64,000 nt of DNA from Limnoglobus roseus (lineage in GTDB: Bacteria > Planctomycetota > Planctomycetia > Gemmatales > Gemmataceae): positions 3,782,001-3,846,000 of the forward strand of contig NZ_CP042425.1 in NCBI RefSeq assembly GCF_008254045.1. Direction: 5' to 3'. The position numbers and the translations under genes are program-made. The notes beneath the pieces are model-generated. The model worked only from the letters and a program-made list of their open reading frames with translations, was not told the DNA's origin and searched no databases. Positions 8,659 through 17,574 of this stretch are shown here, piece by piece (within the stretch, counting starts at the first letter, position 1; the number at the start of each line of letters is the position of its first letter).

Positions 8659-9741
8659 ATGAAGACGTCTCTCCATCGCCCCGGCCGGGGTTTCACGCTG
8701 ATCGAGTTGTTAGTCGTCATCGCGATCATTGCCATCCTCATCGGCCTCCTGTTGCCGGCCGTCCAGAAGGTCCGCGAAGCGGCGGCCCGGGCCAAATGTA
8801 CCAACAACCTGAAGCAACTCGGCGTCGCTCTCCACAGCTACAACGACATCTACGAGAAACTCCCGCCGGGCCAGTACAACGACGACATGAAGGACTGGGG
8901 GTGGGGCGTGTTCGTACTCCCGTACATCGAGCAACAGGCTCTGTACACCAACCTGATGGCTGACACGACGAACTTCGTCATGGTCAACAAGAGCGGTGGC
9001 GGGTCGAACATCCCGAACTCGTACAGCACGACCGACGCGAACCTGGACAACTACGGCACCCGCAGTCGCGTCAACGCCTCGGCGGGGGCTCAGAATGGCG
9101 TCGGGGTCGCCCAGACCGTTCTGAACGTGTTCATCTGCCCGAGTGACATCCTGCCGAATCAAGTCACCGGCAACTACGCGAAGACGAACTACCTCGCCAA
9201 CATCGGCAACTCGACGAACAGCTCGTCCGGCACGGCCGTGCTCATTTGGCCGAAGGGGGCGGCCACGACCGACGGCAACTACTACTACGCCAACCCGAGC
9301 AAGGGCCAACAGAACGGGTTCTTCGTGCACGCCAACGAGAACACGACCACCTTCTGTACGTCGCTGACGTCTATCACGGGGGCCGACGGGTTGAGCAACA
9401 CGATCGCCCTCAGTGAAGCGACCGAGAGCGTGTCGGCGACGGTGTCGAACCTGAGCGGCAAGATCCCGCTGTGGGCCGGCGGGAACCCGAACAGTAACGG
9501 GACCGGGGTGGCCAACATGTCCATCAGCTTCCGCGTGGCCGACAGCAACATGACGCCGAACAAGAAAACCACGACGGCCCCGATCACCAACATCGACGGC
9601 ACGTTTGCCAGCAAGCACACGGGCGGGGTGAATTGCCTGATGGGCGACGGGTCGGTCAAGTTCGTCCGCGACACGATCACGCCGCTCGCGTGGGAAGCCG
9701 CCGGCAGCCGAAACGGTGGCGAGGCGATCGCTCTGGACTAA
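8659..9741 (+). CDS. DUF1559 prepilin-like secreted protein (H-x9-DG type)
   Basis: A 360-residue protein of the large planctomycete DUF1559 group. It has a type IV prepilin-like N-terminus ([19 protein letters not shown]), whose G/F bond would be cut by prepilin peptidase with methylation of Phe, followed by the standard [27 protein letters not shown] helix. The C-terminus has [17 protein letters not shown], the H-x9-DG signature. The middle holds typical PYIEQQALY and VFICPSD motifs. I chose the ATG at 8659 because AGGA lies six bases upstream; the in-frame ATG at 8653 is too close to it. Members are pseudopilin-like and extracytoplasmic; their precise job is unknown, and genomes of this group usually carry many paralogues. 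Confidence 0.95.
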   Translation: MKTSLHRPGRGFTLIELLVVIAIIAILIGLLLPAVQKVREAAARAKCTNNLKQLGVALHSYNDIYEKLPPGQYNDDMKDWGWGVFVLPYIEQQALYTNLMADTTNFVMVNKSGGGSNIPNSYSTTDANLDNYGTRSRVNASAGAQNGVGVAQTVLNVFICPSDILPNQVTGNYAKTNYLANIGNSTNSSSGTAVLIWPKGAATTDGNYYYANPSKGQQNGFFVHANENTTTFCTSLTSITGADGLSNTIALSEATESVSATVSNLSGKIPLWAGGNPNSNGTGVANMSISFRVADSNMTPNKKTTTAPITNIDGTFASKHTGGVNCLMGDGSVKFVRDTITPLAWEAAGSRNGGEAIALD

Positions 9742-9906
9742 CAGGTCACGCTCCCGTACGCGGAGCCGAGCACGTCCGTCCGTCTTCACGTTCATCGGGT
9801 CGCCGCGCGTGAAGTCACCGCGGCCGTGAAGTCCGAGTGGCCGTACAATCCCCTCCACCTGCGGTCAAGAGTTCTCCCGCCTTCGTCGCCATTCGTGAGA
9901 CCCGCC

Positions 9907-11622
9907 ATGCCACTCCCCCGCGTGATCGTGCTCGCCCTCCTATTCGGAACCGTGGGCGGGGTGGCGATGGCCGAGCCACCCGCCCCGATCGCCCTCAGCC
10001 CGTTCGGCATCGGGAGTTGCTACACCAACAACCGCTCGGCCCGGGACAACGCCCGGTGGCTCCCCCAGATGGCCGCGATCGGCCTCGCCGTCCACCGGAC
10101 GCCGCACACCGACTGGGGGGCTGTCGAACCCGAGTCGGGGACGTGGGCGTGGGGGCCGCTGGACGAACAGATGAAATACCTGGACGAACACAAGTTCACC
10201 TACGGGGCCATCCTCGCCGGGAGCCCCAAGTGGAACACGAAGGACAAGCCGGGTACGCTGCCCGTCAACAATCTGCCCGGCTGGTCGCGGTACGCCACGG
10301 AACTGGCCAAGCACGTCAAAGGCCGGGTGCGGCACTTCGAAGTGTGGAACGAGCCGCCGAACTTCACCGGCAAGGACCAGACGCCAGCGGATTACGCGAA
10401 AATCGTCGTCGCCGCCCACGACGCGATCAAGGCCGTCGACCCCACCGCCCTCGTCGGGCTGGCCGCCAAGTCGGCGCACGTGAACTACCTGGAGCAGGTG
10501 ATCAACGCCGGGGCGAAGGACCACTTCGACTACGTCGTCCTGCACCCGTACGAGGTGCTCAACGGCGTCGCGGACAACACCGGGTCGGAGTCGGTGTACA
10601 TGCACGTCGTCCCCACCGTCCGGAAGATGCTCGCCGCCCGGAACCCCGCCAAGGTGAACGTGCCGATCGTCTTCACCGAACTCGGGTCAGACGCGAAGCG
10701 GGGGGGCGACCACCAGGCCCACGCCTTGGTCAAGGCGTACGCCATGGGTATCGCGCAAGGGGTCGCGTGCGTCCAGTGGTTCGAGGGCCGCGACGGCGAC
10801 AGCGGCCCGATGGGCTTGCTCGACAACAAGGGGAAGCCGCGGCCGGCGTACACGGCGATGGGCCAGATGATTAAGCACCTCGGGCAGCACCCGTCTTACC
10901 TCGGCTGGGTGTTGCTGAACGACCGGCACTACGGGTTCGTGTTCCAGGGCGCGGCGGGCACCGTGCTGGCCACGTGGGCGTCGGGCGGCACGCCCGCGGT
11001 CGTCGACTTCGGCCGGGAGGTGGCGATCGCCAACCCGGTGACGGGCAACGTGGTAGCCGCGACGTCCTACGAACTGACGGTCGCCCCCGTCCTGGTCCTC
11101 GGCGTTCCCGAACCGTTAGTGGCGCAAGCGAAGGCCAACGCGGGGAAGCCGTTCCCGTGGGACGGGGACTACACGGACGCCCAATCGGTGTCGATCACGT
11201 TCGGCGAGAAGACCATCGAGAAGGGGTTGCACACGCGGTCGGGGAGTGCCGTGGCCGAGGCGGTCGTCGCGTACGGCGGATCGGCGCGGGCTGGCAACGT
11301 CCCGGGCGGGAGCGTGTTCATCATCGACCCCAACTTCTTGTCCTACACGCCCACGCCCATCGAGATCACGGCCGTCGTCCGCCGCAACCCGGCCAACGAC
11401 AACGCCGGGTTCAAACTCGTCTACGAGTCGGCGACCGGGTTCAAGACGGCCGGCGGGTGGTACACGGTGCCGGACAACAAGCAGTGGCACACGGTCCACT
11501 GGCGGATCGACGACTCGCAGTTCGTCAACTACTGGGGGTTCAACTTCAACCTGGAATCCGACGGGGACAAGTACAACAAGTACTTCCTCCAGAGCGTGAC
11601 CGTGACGAAACTCGCCAAGTAA
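9907..11622 (+). CDS. secreted glycoside hydrolase, clan GH-A (GH39/GH5-like)
   Basis: A 571-residue exported enzyme. The signal peptide is MPLPRVIVLALLFGTVGGVAMA. A TIM-barrel domain follows, with the clan-A catalytic pair visible: acid/base Glu 149 in FEVWNEPPN and nucleophile Glu 258 in IVFTELG. The segment GIGSCYTNN...MAAIGLAVHRTPHTDWGAVEP resembles the start of GH39/GH5-like barrels. After the barrel comes a small beta domain (about 350-410), then a C-terminal region (about 410-571) that may be a carbohydrate-binding beta-sandwich (SVSITFGEK, WYTVPDNKQWHTVHWRIDD, YWGFNFNLESDGDKYNKYFL). It should cleave a beta-linked polysaccharide outside the cytoplasm; the sugar cannot be read from sequence. 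It is convergent with the ion channel gene, with only 65 bases between the stops. Confidence 0.85.
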   Translation: MPLPRVIVLALLFGTVGGVAMAEPPAPIALSPFGIGSCYTNNRSARDNARWLPQMAAIGLAVHRTPHTDWGAVEPESGTWAWGPLDEQMKYLDEHKFTYGAILAGSPKWNTKDKPGTLPVNNLPGWSRYATELAKHVKGRVRHFEVWNEPPNFTGKDQTPADYAKIVVAAHDAIKAVDPTALVGLAAKSAHVNYLEQVINAGAKDHFDYVVLHPYEVLNGVADNTGSESVYMHVVPTVRKMLAARNPAKVNVPIVFTELGSDAKRGGDHQAHALVKAYAMGIAQGVACVQWFEGRDGDSGPMGLLDNKGKPRPAYTAMGQMIKHLGQHPSYLGWVLLNDRHYGFVFQGAAGTVLATWASGGTPAVVDFGREVAIANPVTGNVVAATSYELTVAPVLVLGVPEPLVAQAKANAGKPFPWDGDYTDAQSVSITFGEKTIEKGLHTRSGSAVAEAVVAYGGSARAGNVPGGSVFIIDPNFLSYTPTPIEITAVVRRNPANDNAGFKLVYESATGFKTAGGWYTVPDNKQWHTVHWRIDDSQFVNYWGFNFNLESDGDKYNKYFLQSVTVTKLAK

Positions 11623-11687
11623 CCGCCCGATCGGACGGGGCAAGGCGAACGCGATCAGTCGGAGAGCAAGTCCGCTGGCAGGTCGCG

Positions 11688-12491
11688 TCAGCCTTTTGTC
11701 GCCCGCACCTTCGCCTCGAACGAATCGAGTTGCGCCCTCAGCCCGTCGATCTGGGCCAACAGATCCGCCTGCGGGTGAGCGGCGTCGGCCGACTCCTGCT
11801 GCTCCTCCTTCATCGTCTGGAGGTTGTTGACCACGATCGCCACGAACAGGTTCAACACGAAGTACGTCGTGAACAGGAGGAAGGTGGAATAGAAGATCCA
11901 GGTCTCGTGCGGTTGGGCGTCGAACGTCACCTTCTGCTTCTCGACCCAGCCTTCCAGTGTCATCGTCTGGAACAGCGTCCACATGCCCTTGCCCAGATCC
12001 CCCCAGTTCGCCGGGTCGGACTCGTGGAACAGGTGGAATCCCACGATGGCATAGGAATAGAGCAGCAAAACGATCATGACGATCAGCCGCGACAGCGACC
12101 GGAGCGAGGCGATGATCGTGCCCACGATGAGCTTCATTTCCTGAGACACTTCGATCAGTCGCACGATACGGAGCACCCGCGTCAGCCGGGCCACGGTCGC
12201 GGTCGGCCCGGCGGCCGGGACGAAGGCGACCGCCACGACGATCACGTCGAACGAGTTCCACCCGTCGCGGAAGAACGCGGCCGGGGATTTGGCGGCGAGG
12301 AACCGAATCAGGATCTCGGCCGTGAACAGCCCCTGGAAGACCCGGTTTAACACGATGAACGTCGGCCGCCAACTGTCGGACAGCGACGGGATCGCTTCTA
12401 GCCCGAGGACCACGGCGTTCAGGACGATGAGGGTCATGGCCAACTTGTGAAACGGCGGACTGGACGCGACCCGACGGGACCAAGCGTTCAT
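11688..12491 (-). CDS. NaChBac-type voltage-gated ion channel subunit
   Basis: A 267-residue single-domain six-helix channel that should act as a homotetramer in the inner membrane. S1 is around residues 17-35 and S2-S3 around 45-92. The voltage sensor S4 carries Arg at 102, 105, 108 and 111 (RLTRVLRIVRLIE), and S5 follows at about 130-155. The pore loop is TMTLEGWVEK with filter T178-L-E-G-W. S6 is FTTYFVLNLFVAIVVNNLQTM. A short C-terminal coiled coil (DLLAQIDGLRAQLDSFEAKV) closes the protein, as in bacterial Nav channels. Sodium-selective members have TLESW; here Ser is replaced by Gly, as in the calcium-selective Meiothermus ruber channel, so calcium permeability is possible. The start is the ATG at 12491. 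Confidence 0.93.
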   Translation of the reverse strand: MNAWSRRVASSPPFHKLAMTLIVLNAVVLGLEAIPSLSDSWRPTFIVLNRVFQGLFTAEILIRFLAAKSPAAFFRDGWNSFDVIVVAVAFVPAAGPTATVARLTRVLRIVRLIEVSQEMKLIVGTIIASLRSLSRLIVMIVLLLYSYAIVGFHLFHESDPANWGDLGKGMWTLFQTMTLEGWVEKQKVTFDAQPHETWIFYSTFLLFTTYFVLNLFVAIVVNNLQTMKEEQQESADAAHPQADLLAQIDGLRAQLDSFEAKVRATKG

Positions 12492-12950
12492 GGGCGGACT
12501 CCGGTGAGGGAAGTGCCCGCTTTCTTACGCCCGCATCACGGGCGCGGCGAGCGAGACGGATTTGACACGATTCTCTGGTCACGATCCGTCTCGCGAATGC
12601 GCTCGCGGCGTGTTGTTAGGGGAAAGGCCCACCAGGATTTCTTCGCATCGAGACTTGCCAATTAGACCAGGCGGTGTACTCTTTCAGTGTCTTGTTGAGA
12701 TTAATTCTCAACAACGACCCACGAGACCGCTCGCTTCCGCCGGTGATGGCTGCCGTCACCTTCCGTACGCCAGGCGACTTGTGATCTTCTCCGAACCCCG
12801 TTCGGAGGACGCCACGGTTACGTCCGTCCTGGACCATGCCCGGTAATCTTGCCCGTTGCCTGACGCCGAACCGTCAGCGCTTGCGTCCCGACCCACCAAC
12901 CTTCGGGCTTCGTCGCGCCGCTATGAGGCCCGCGAGAAGGGAGAGAAGCG
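12492..12950. other. intergenic region between divergent genes
   Basis: About 460 bases between the channel gene (leftward) and the small membrane protein/TPR pair (rightward). It should hold promoters for both. The overlapping ORFs here have no recognisable features. Its one distinct element is the short inverted repeat at 12692-12714, listed separately. Confidence 0.45.
12692..12714. promoter_or_regulatory. inverted repeat, possible operator or hairpin
   Basis: A perfect 9-base inverted repeat TTGTTGAGA / TCTCAACAA is separated by TTAAT. It is unusually AT-rich for the neighbourhood and lies between divergent genes. It could be a repressor site or a small hairpin; there is no T-tract to suggest a terminator. 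Confidence 0.4.
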
Positions 12951-13148
12951 ATGCAACTGTGGCGAGCGAAGCCGAACGGCGACAACCCGCACTGGGTCTG
13001 CTGCGTGATGACGGCGGTCCCCGTACTCCTCGGAGTCGTGATGGCCTTCTCCTGGATCAACCCGCAACGCCGGTCGGCCCCGCCGGCGGCGAAAAAGACG
13101 AGCCCGAACGCCGCCCCGGCACTGACCCTGGCCGTGAGGATGCCATGA
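12951..13148 (+). CDS. small single-pass membrane protein
   Basis: A 65-residue protein with an N-terminal charged part (MQLWRAKPNGDNPHW), one hydrophobic helix (VCCVMTAVPVLLGVVMAFSWI, about residues 16-36) and a Pro/Ala/Lys tail. GGGAGAGAAGCG lies just upstream of the ATG as a plausible ribosome-binding site. Its TGA overlaps the ATG of the TPR gene as ATGA, which is the main argument that it is real. No family is recognised; the tight coupling suggests it works with the TPR protein. Confidence 0.6.
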   Translation: MQLWRAKPNGDNPHWVCCVMTAVPVLLGVVMAFSWINPQRRSAPPAAKKTSPNAAPALTLAVRMP

Positions 13149-13903
13149 ACAGTAGCGATGCCCACCACTACGCCGCGGCCGAACACCTCTGGGGTGGCCG
13201 CCCGAACGCTGCTCGTGACGCGGCTCTCTCCGGATTGCAGTTAAATCCGGACCACGCCGGCCTGCACGAACTGGCCGGGTTGGCCGAGTTCGAACAGGAA
13301 TGTTACGGCCCCGCCGTCTTCCACTTCGAGTCGGCTTCCGTCCTCGCCCCGCTGGGGACGGAAGCGCAACTCGCGCTGGCCGACTGCTACCTGCGGTTCG
13401 GCCAGACCCACGCGGCTGGGACCATCTACGCCTTCCTGGCGGAAGAAGGCCGTTGCCCGACCACTCTTCTACCGGAAGTGGCGAAGGGCTTGGGCCGGTT
13501 GGCCCGGTACGAGTTGGCCCTGAAGGTGTGCCAGCGGATGTGCGCCTTGCGGCCGACGTTCCACCCCGCCTGGTTCGGCGTGGCGTACTATCTGCGGAAG
13601 CTGCGGCGTCCGGCCCGATTGCTGGTCTTCCCGCTTCAGACCGCGTTCGAGTTGGTCCCGCAATCGTGGACGTACCGCCTCAACCTCCTGATGGTGTTCG
13701 GCGAACTCGGCCAGCTGCCGGATCACCTGCACTTGTTGGACGGCGTCCCGGTCGAGGCCCTGAACTGCCGCTGCCTCTGTGGGCAGTTGGCGGCGGCGTT
13801 CGCCACGGCCGAGGATCACAGCCGGGCCGCCGAGTTCCTCGCCCGGGCCGATTCGCTGACCGGCCGGTCGTTTGACGCAGACTCCGAGACGTTTGACCGT
13901 TAA
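13145..13903 (+). CDS. TPR-repeat protein
   Basis: A 252-residue soluble protein made of tetratricopeptide-like helical pairs: AAEHLWGGRPNAARDAALSGLQLNPDHAGLHELAGLAEF, YGPAVFHFESASVLAPLGTEAQLALADCYLRFGQ and LARYELALKVCQRMCALRPTFHPAWFGVAYYL. Such proteins scaffold protein complexes. There is no signal peptide. The start ATG overlaps the stop of the small membrane protein (ATGA). Ribosomal protein S4 begins 35 bases after the stop, so the three may be co-transcribed. The partner is unknown. Confidence 0.8.
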   Translation: MNSSDAHHYAAAEHLWGGRPNAARDAALSGLQLNPDHAGLHELAGLAEFEQECYGPAVFHFESASVLAPLGTEAQLALADCYLRFGQTHAAGTIYAFLAEEGRCPTTLLPEVAKGLGRLARYELALKVCQRMCALRPTFHPAWFGVAYYLRKLRRPARLLVFPLQTAFELVPQSWTYRLNLLMVFGELGQLPDHLHLLDGVPVEALNCRCLCGQLAAAFATAEDHSRAAEFLARADSLTGRSFDADSETFDR

Positions 13904-13938
13904 CTCCACACCTGATTCTCTCACCGGAAAGGACGACG

Positions 13939-14544
13939 ATGCGATTCACGACACCGAAGGGGAAGATCAACCGGGCGCTCGGCCTGGTCGTGTACGAGAA
14001 CCGCGGGGCGGTTAAGGCTTTGGAGCGCCGCGAGTACAAGCCCGGCATGCACGGCCAGGCGCGGACGAAGGTGACGCAGTTCGCCCAGGCGATGATCGAG
14101 AAAAAGAAGATCAAGCACTACTACGGCCTCCACGAGCGACAACTCGAACGGTTCTTCCAACTGGCCACGAAGTCGACCGCCAACACCGGCGAGGAGTTGC
14201 TGGTCCTGTGCGAACGGCGGCTGGATAACGTCGTCCGCCGGGCGGGGTTCGCACACACGCGGCCGCAAGCCCGGCAGGGCGTCTGTCACGGGCACTTCCG
14301 CGTGAACGGCAGGAAGGTGGACGTGGCGTCGTACCTCGTCAAGCCCGGAGATATTATCTCGGTGGCCACGCGGGCAAACGTCGAGAAGCACTACCGCGAG
14401 GTGCTGACGCAAGGCTTGCAGAACGCCGACTGGGTGCTCCGCGACGGCGACAAACTCTCGTTCACCGTGATGCGCCTGCCCGCCCCACAAGACATCAGCC
14501 TGCCGGTGGACATCCAGCGCGTCATCGAAATCCTGTCCCGCTAA
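13939..14544 (+). CDS. rpsD: 30S ribosomal protein S4
   Basis: A 201-residue S4 protein, which binds 16S rRNA early in small-subunit assembly. The S4 core is clear: REYKPGMHGQ, KIKHYYGLHERQLERFF, NTGEELLVLCERRLDNVVRRAGFAHTRPQARQGVCHGHFRVNGRKVDVASYLVKPGDIISV (the S4 RNA-binding domain) and a C-terminal LPVDIQRVIEILSR. The N-terminus lacks the four-cysteine zinc site, so it is the zinc-free type. It stands outside any ribosomal operon, between a TPR gene and a YHS-like gene. GGAAAGGACGACG precedes the ATG as a Shine-Dalgarno region. It may be the only rpsD or a second copy; the rest of the genome would tell. Confidence 0.95.
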   Translation: MRFTTPKGKINRALGLVVYENRGAVKALERREYKPGMHGQARTKVTQFAQAMIEKKKIKHYYGLHERQLERFFQLATKSTANTGEELLVLCERRLDNVVRRAGFAHTRPQARQGVCHGHFRVNGRKVDVASYLVKPGDIISVATRANVEKHYREVLTQGLQNADWVLRDGDKLSFTVMRLPAPQDISLPVDIQRVIEILSR

Positions 14545-15024
<480 letters not shown>

Positions 15025-15166
15025 CCGCGATCAGGACGGCCGGGGAGCCTTGGAACGCGCCCCGGCGTAGCCCGCGACGATGGGGAGATCGATCCGCGGT
15101 GCGGGGCACGGACGCCCACCTTCTGTAAAATCACCTCCCCAGACCTTGAACGAAAGAGTGTGCGTA

Positions 15167-16495
15167 ATGCGGTCGTACCTTCTCGCGTTGGCGTTCGTCT
15201 CGTTGCCCTGCGTACCCGCAACCGCCGATTGGCCGGGCTTCCGCGGCCGCGGCGACGGTGTTTCGAAAGAAGCCTCGTTACCTACGACGTGGTCCGAGAC
15301 GGAGAACATCGCGTGGGCCGTGGACCTGCCGGGGTACGGTCAGTCCGCCCCGTGCGTCTGGAAGGGCACCGTCTACCTGACGGCCGTTGAGGGGGCGAAC
15401 CGCGAGAAGGGGTTCATCGTCGCGCTCGACGCGACTACCGGGAAAGAGAAGTGGCGGCACACGTTCGAGCCGACGCAGAAGGCCGCGTGGGGGTACACGA
15501 TCAGTCGGGCCGCACCGACGCCGTTGGCCGACGACGCCGGCGTGTACGCCTTCTTCGAGGGCGGCAACCTGATCGCCCTGACGCCGGACGGCCAGTTTCG
15601 GTGGGAGCGGTCGCTGGTCAAGGAGTTCGGCGAGATCAAGGGCGGTCACGGCCTCGGGTCGTCGCCCTGCCAGACGACCGACACACTCTTCGTCCTGATC
15701 GACCAACCCGGCCCGTCGTACCTGTTGGCCGTGGACAAGGCGACGGGCAAGGATCGCTGGAAGGCAGAGCGGGAAAAGCGGATGTCGTGGGCCTCGCCCG
15801 TTGTCGCTACGCGGGACAGTAAGGTCGAGATCGTCGTCAGCAGCGGCGGCAGCGTGGCCGGGTACGACCCGGCGAAGGGCGACGTACTCTGGGAACTGAA
15901 AGGCCTGAGCGGCAACACGCTCCCGTCGGCGTCCGTCCTCGGCGACACGGTGCTTGTCGGGGCAGGGGCCGGCCGCGGGATGGCAGCCGAGCCGAAAGCG
16001 CCCGTGAAGTCGAACTGCTGCCTGACGCTGACGACGGAGAACGGCAAGCCGTCGTACAAGGTTGCCTGGAGCGCCGCGACCGCGACGGCCAGCTATGCCA
16101 CGCCGATCGCGCACCGGGGGCAAGCGTACTTCGTCAACGCGACCGGCCTCCTCTTCGGCCTGGACTTGGCCACCGGCAAGGAGTTGTACTCGGAGCGGTT
16201 GCCGGCCCTCTGCTGGGCGTCGCCGATCGCGGCCGGGGAGTACGTCTACTTCTTCTGCAAGAACGGGGCAACCGTGGTGGTGAAGGCCGGTGCCGAGTAC
16301 GAGGTGGCGGCGACCAACCGCCTGTGGGACCCGAAGGCCACCGCCCCCAAGCCAGCCCCGGCCGCCGAAAAGAGCGACAAAGGCCCCGGCCCGTCGGGCG
16401 AGTACATGGACCCGATCGTGTACGGCGTGGCGGCGGCCGACGGCTCGTTTTTCGTCCGCACCGGCACGAAGCTCTACCGCGTCGGCAAGAAGTGA
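15167..16495 (+). CDS. secreted PQQ-like (BamB-type) beta-propeller protein
   Basis: A 442-residue exported propeller. The signal peptide is MRSYLLALAFVSLPCVPATA, then DWPGFRGRGDGVSKEASLPTTW, the same opening as the protein encoded at 1898. Blades show LDATTGKEKWRHTF, VDKATGKDRWKAE, YDPAKGDVLWELKGL and LDLATGKELYSERL. A Pro/Ala/Lys-rich linker (near residue 390) precedes the last strand, FVRTGTKLYRVGKK. I chose the ATG at 15167 at the start of the signal peptide, although the frame is open from 15080. Its role is unknown beyond a likely scaffold or binding function in the envelope. Confidence 0.85.
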   Translation: MRSYLLALAFVSLPCVPATADWPGFRGRGDGVSKEASLPTTWSETENIAWAVDLPGYGQSAPCVWKGTVYLTAVEGANREKGFIVALDATTGKEKWRHTFEPTQKAAWGYTISRAAPTPLADDAGVYAFFEGGNLIALTPDGQFRWERSLVKEFGEIKGGHGLGSSPCQTTDTLFVLIDQPGPSYLLAVDKATGKDRWKAEREKRMSWASPVVATRDSKVEIVVSSGGSVAGYDPAKGDVLWELKGLSGNTLPSASVLGDTVLVGAGAGRGMAAEPKAPVKSNCCLTLTTENGKPSYKVAWSAATATASYATPIAHRGQAYFVNATGLLFGLDLATGKELYSERLPALCWASPIAAGEYVYFFCKNGATVVVKAGAEYEVAATNRLWDPKATAPKPAPAAEKSDKGPGPSGEYMDPIVYGVAAADGSFFVRTGTKLYRVGKK

Positions 16496-16510
16496 GCCGA
16501 GCGGCCCGGC

Positions 16511-17521
16511 CTACTTCTTCCTCTTCCCCAGGAACTCGTACGCGCCGTTCGGGAACTGGCCGAAGCCGTTCGACTGGACGCCGTTGCGGTTCGACCCCGT
16601 GAACTGGTTGGGCGACTGCACGATCTTCACACGCACGGTCTTCGTCTGGCCGTTCTGCACGACGCCCGCGTGGACGGCGGCCGTGGGGAAGAACGAGTCG
16701 AGCGTGTACTGATCGGTCCCCCAGATCGTGCCGCCGGCCATCACCATGCCCGGCGCCGGGCCACCGGCGAACGCCATCCCCGGCACTTGGCCGCCCGTCA
16801 CCCGGAACGTCAACACCTTTCCGAACTGGTTCGCGTAGGCCATCATGCTGGTGGGGGCCGGGGCCGCATTCGCGGCGAGTAGGTCGTCCTCGTCGGGCGT
16901 GTCGCCGATGGCGTACACGTCGGCCAGCTTCATCCGCAGTTCGCCGAACTGGAACGTGCCGATCCGCAGGTTGGCGGCGCTGAGCGTGCCGGCGAGCTTC
17001 GAGTCGTCGGTGTGAATAACGTCCTTGTCGCGGAAGTCGAGTTGCGTCTCCGTGTACTTCGCCTTCAGGAACGCGACCAGTTCTTCGGCCCGCTGCGCGA
17101 CTTCCGGGTCCTCGTGTTCGGTCGCCTTCAGGAGTGCCCCGAAAGCCCGCGGGCCGACGGCCTTGATGTCCGTGGAGGCTTGCTGCCGAACCTTATGCTC
17201 CGGGCTGCCGAGCGCCTGCACGGCCGCGCGAACCTTGTCCGCGTCGGCCGGTGGGATGCGCGTGGCGAACTCGACGCGCTTGATGTCGGCGATCGCCACC
17301 TGGAGCGTGCCGTGTTTCGTCACGAGTTCCAGCTTCTCGTCGAGCAGTTTCACCTTCATGACGCTGCCGTCGATGAACTTCACTTCCACTTCCGGCCCGG
17401 CCAGCGTCGGCTTGGCGTCGCCCGCGGGCGGCGGGGCGGCCGAACTGCGGAACGGCATCAGCGCCAGGGTGGACAGGCCGACGGCCCACAGGCTGCAAAC
17501 GATCGCGCGTCGCACCGACAT
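16511..17521 (-). CDS. secreted protein with HEAT-like and C-terminal LCCL domains
   Basis: A 336-residue exported protein with a signal peptide at 1-28 (MSVRRAIVCSLWAVGLSTLALMP...). Residues 40-90 form a small beta region (VEVKFIDGSVMKVKLLDEKLELVTKHG) repeated in weaker form at about 165-205. A HEAT-like helical pair lies at about 95-155 (RAAVQALGSPEHKVRQQASTDIKAVG, then ALLKATEHEDPEVAQRAEELVAFL). The last 70 residues match an LCCL domain: GTIWGTDQYTLDSFFPTAAVHAGVV...TVRVKIVQSPNQFTGSNRNGVQSNGFG. LCCL domains are best known from animal extracellular proteins and also occur in Planctomycetota. The usual Cys in the SxxC segment is Pro here. It is convergent with the propeller gene. Confidence 0.8.
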   Translation of the reverse strand: MSVRRAIVCSLWAVGLSTLALMPFRSSAAPPPAGDAKPTLAGPEVEVKFIDGSVMKVKLLDEKLELVTKHGTLQVAIADIKRVEFATRIPPADADKVRAAVQALGSPEHKVRQQASTDIKAVGPRAFGALLKATEHEDPEVAQRAEELVAFLKAKYTETQLDFRDKDVIHTDDSKLAGTLSAANLRIGTFQFGELRMKLADVYAIGDTPDEDDLLAANAAPAPTSMMAYANQFGKVLTFRVTGGQVPGMAFAGGPAPGMVMAGGTIWGTDQYTLDSFFPTAAVHAGVVQNGQTKTVRVKIVQSPNQFTGSNRNGVQSNGFGQFPNGAYEFLGKRKK

Positions 17522-17574
17522 GGGAGGATCTCCCCGAAGTTCTCGGAACCTCCGTCAGCGTACCATGCCGCGAA

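Noticed and set aside
7831..8676. Minus-strand ORF of 281 codons opposite the small secreted protein
   Set aside because: No recognisable motif, and the plus-strand ORF at 8011 has a convincing signal peptide.
12562..12846. Plus-strand ORF of 94 codons in the gap after the ion channel
   Set aside because: No ribosome-binding site, signal peptide or motif; it spans the inverted repeat at 12692-12714.
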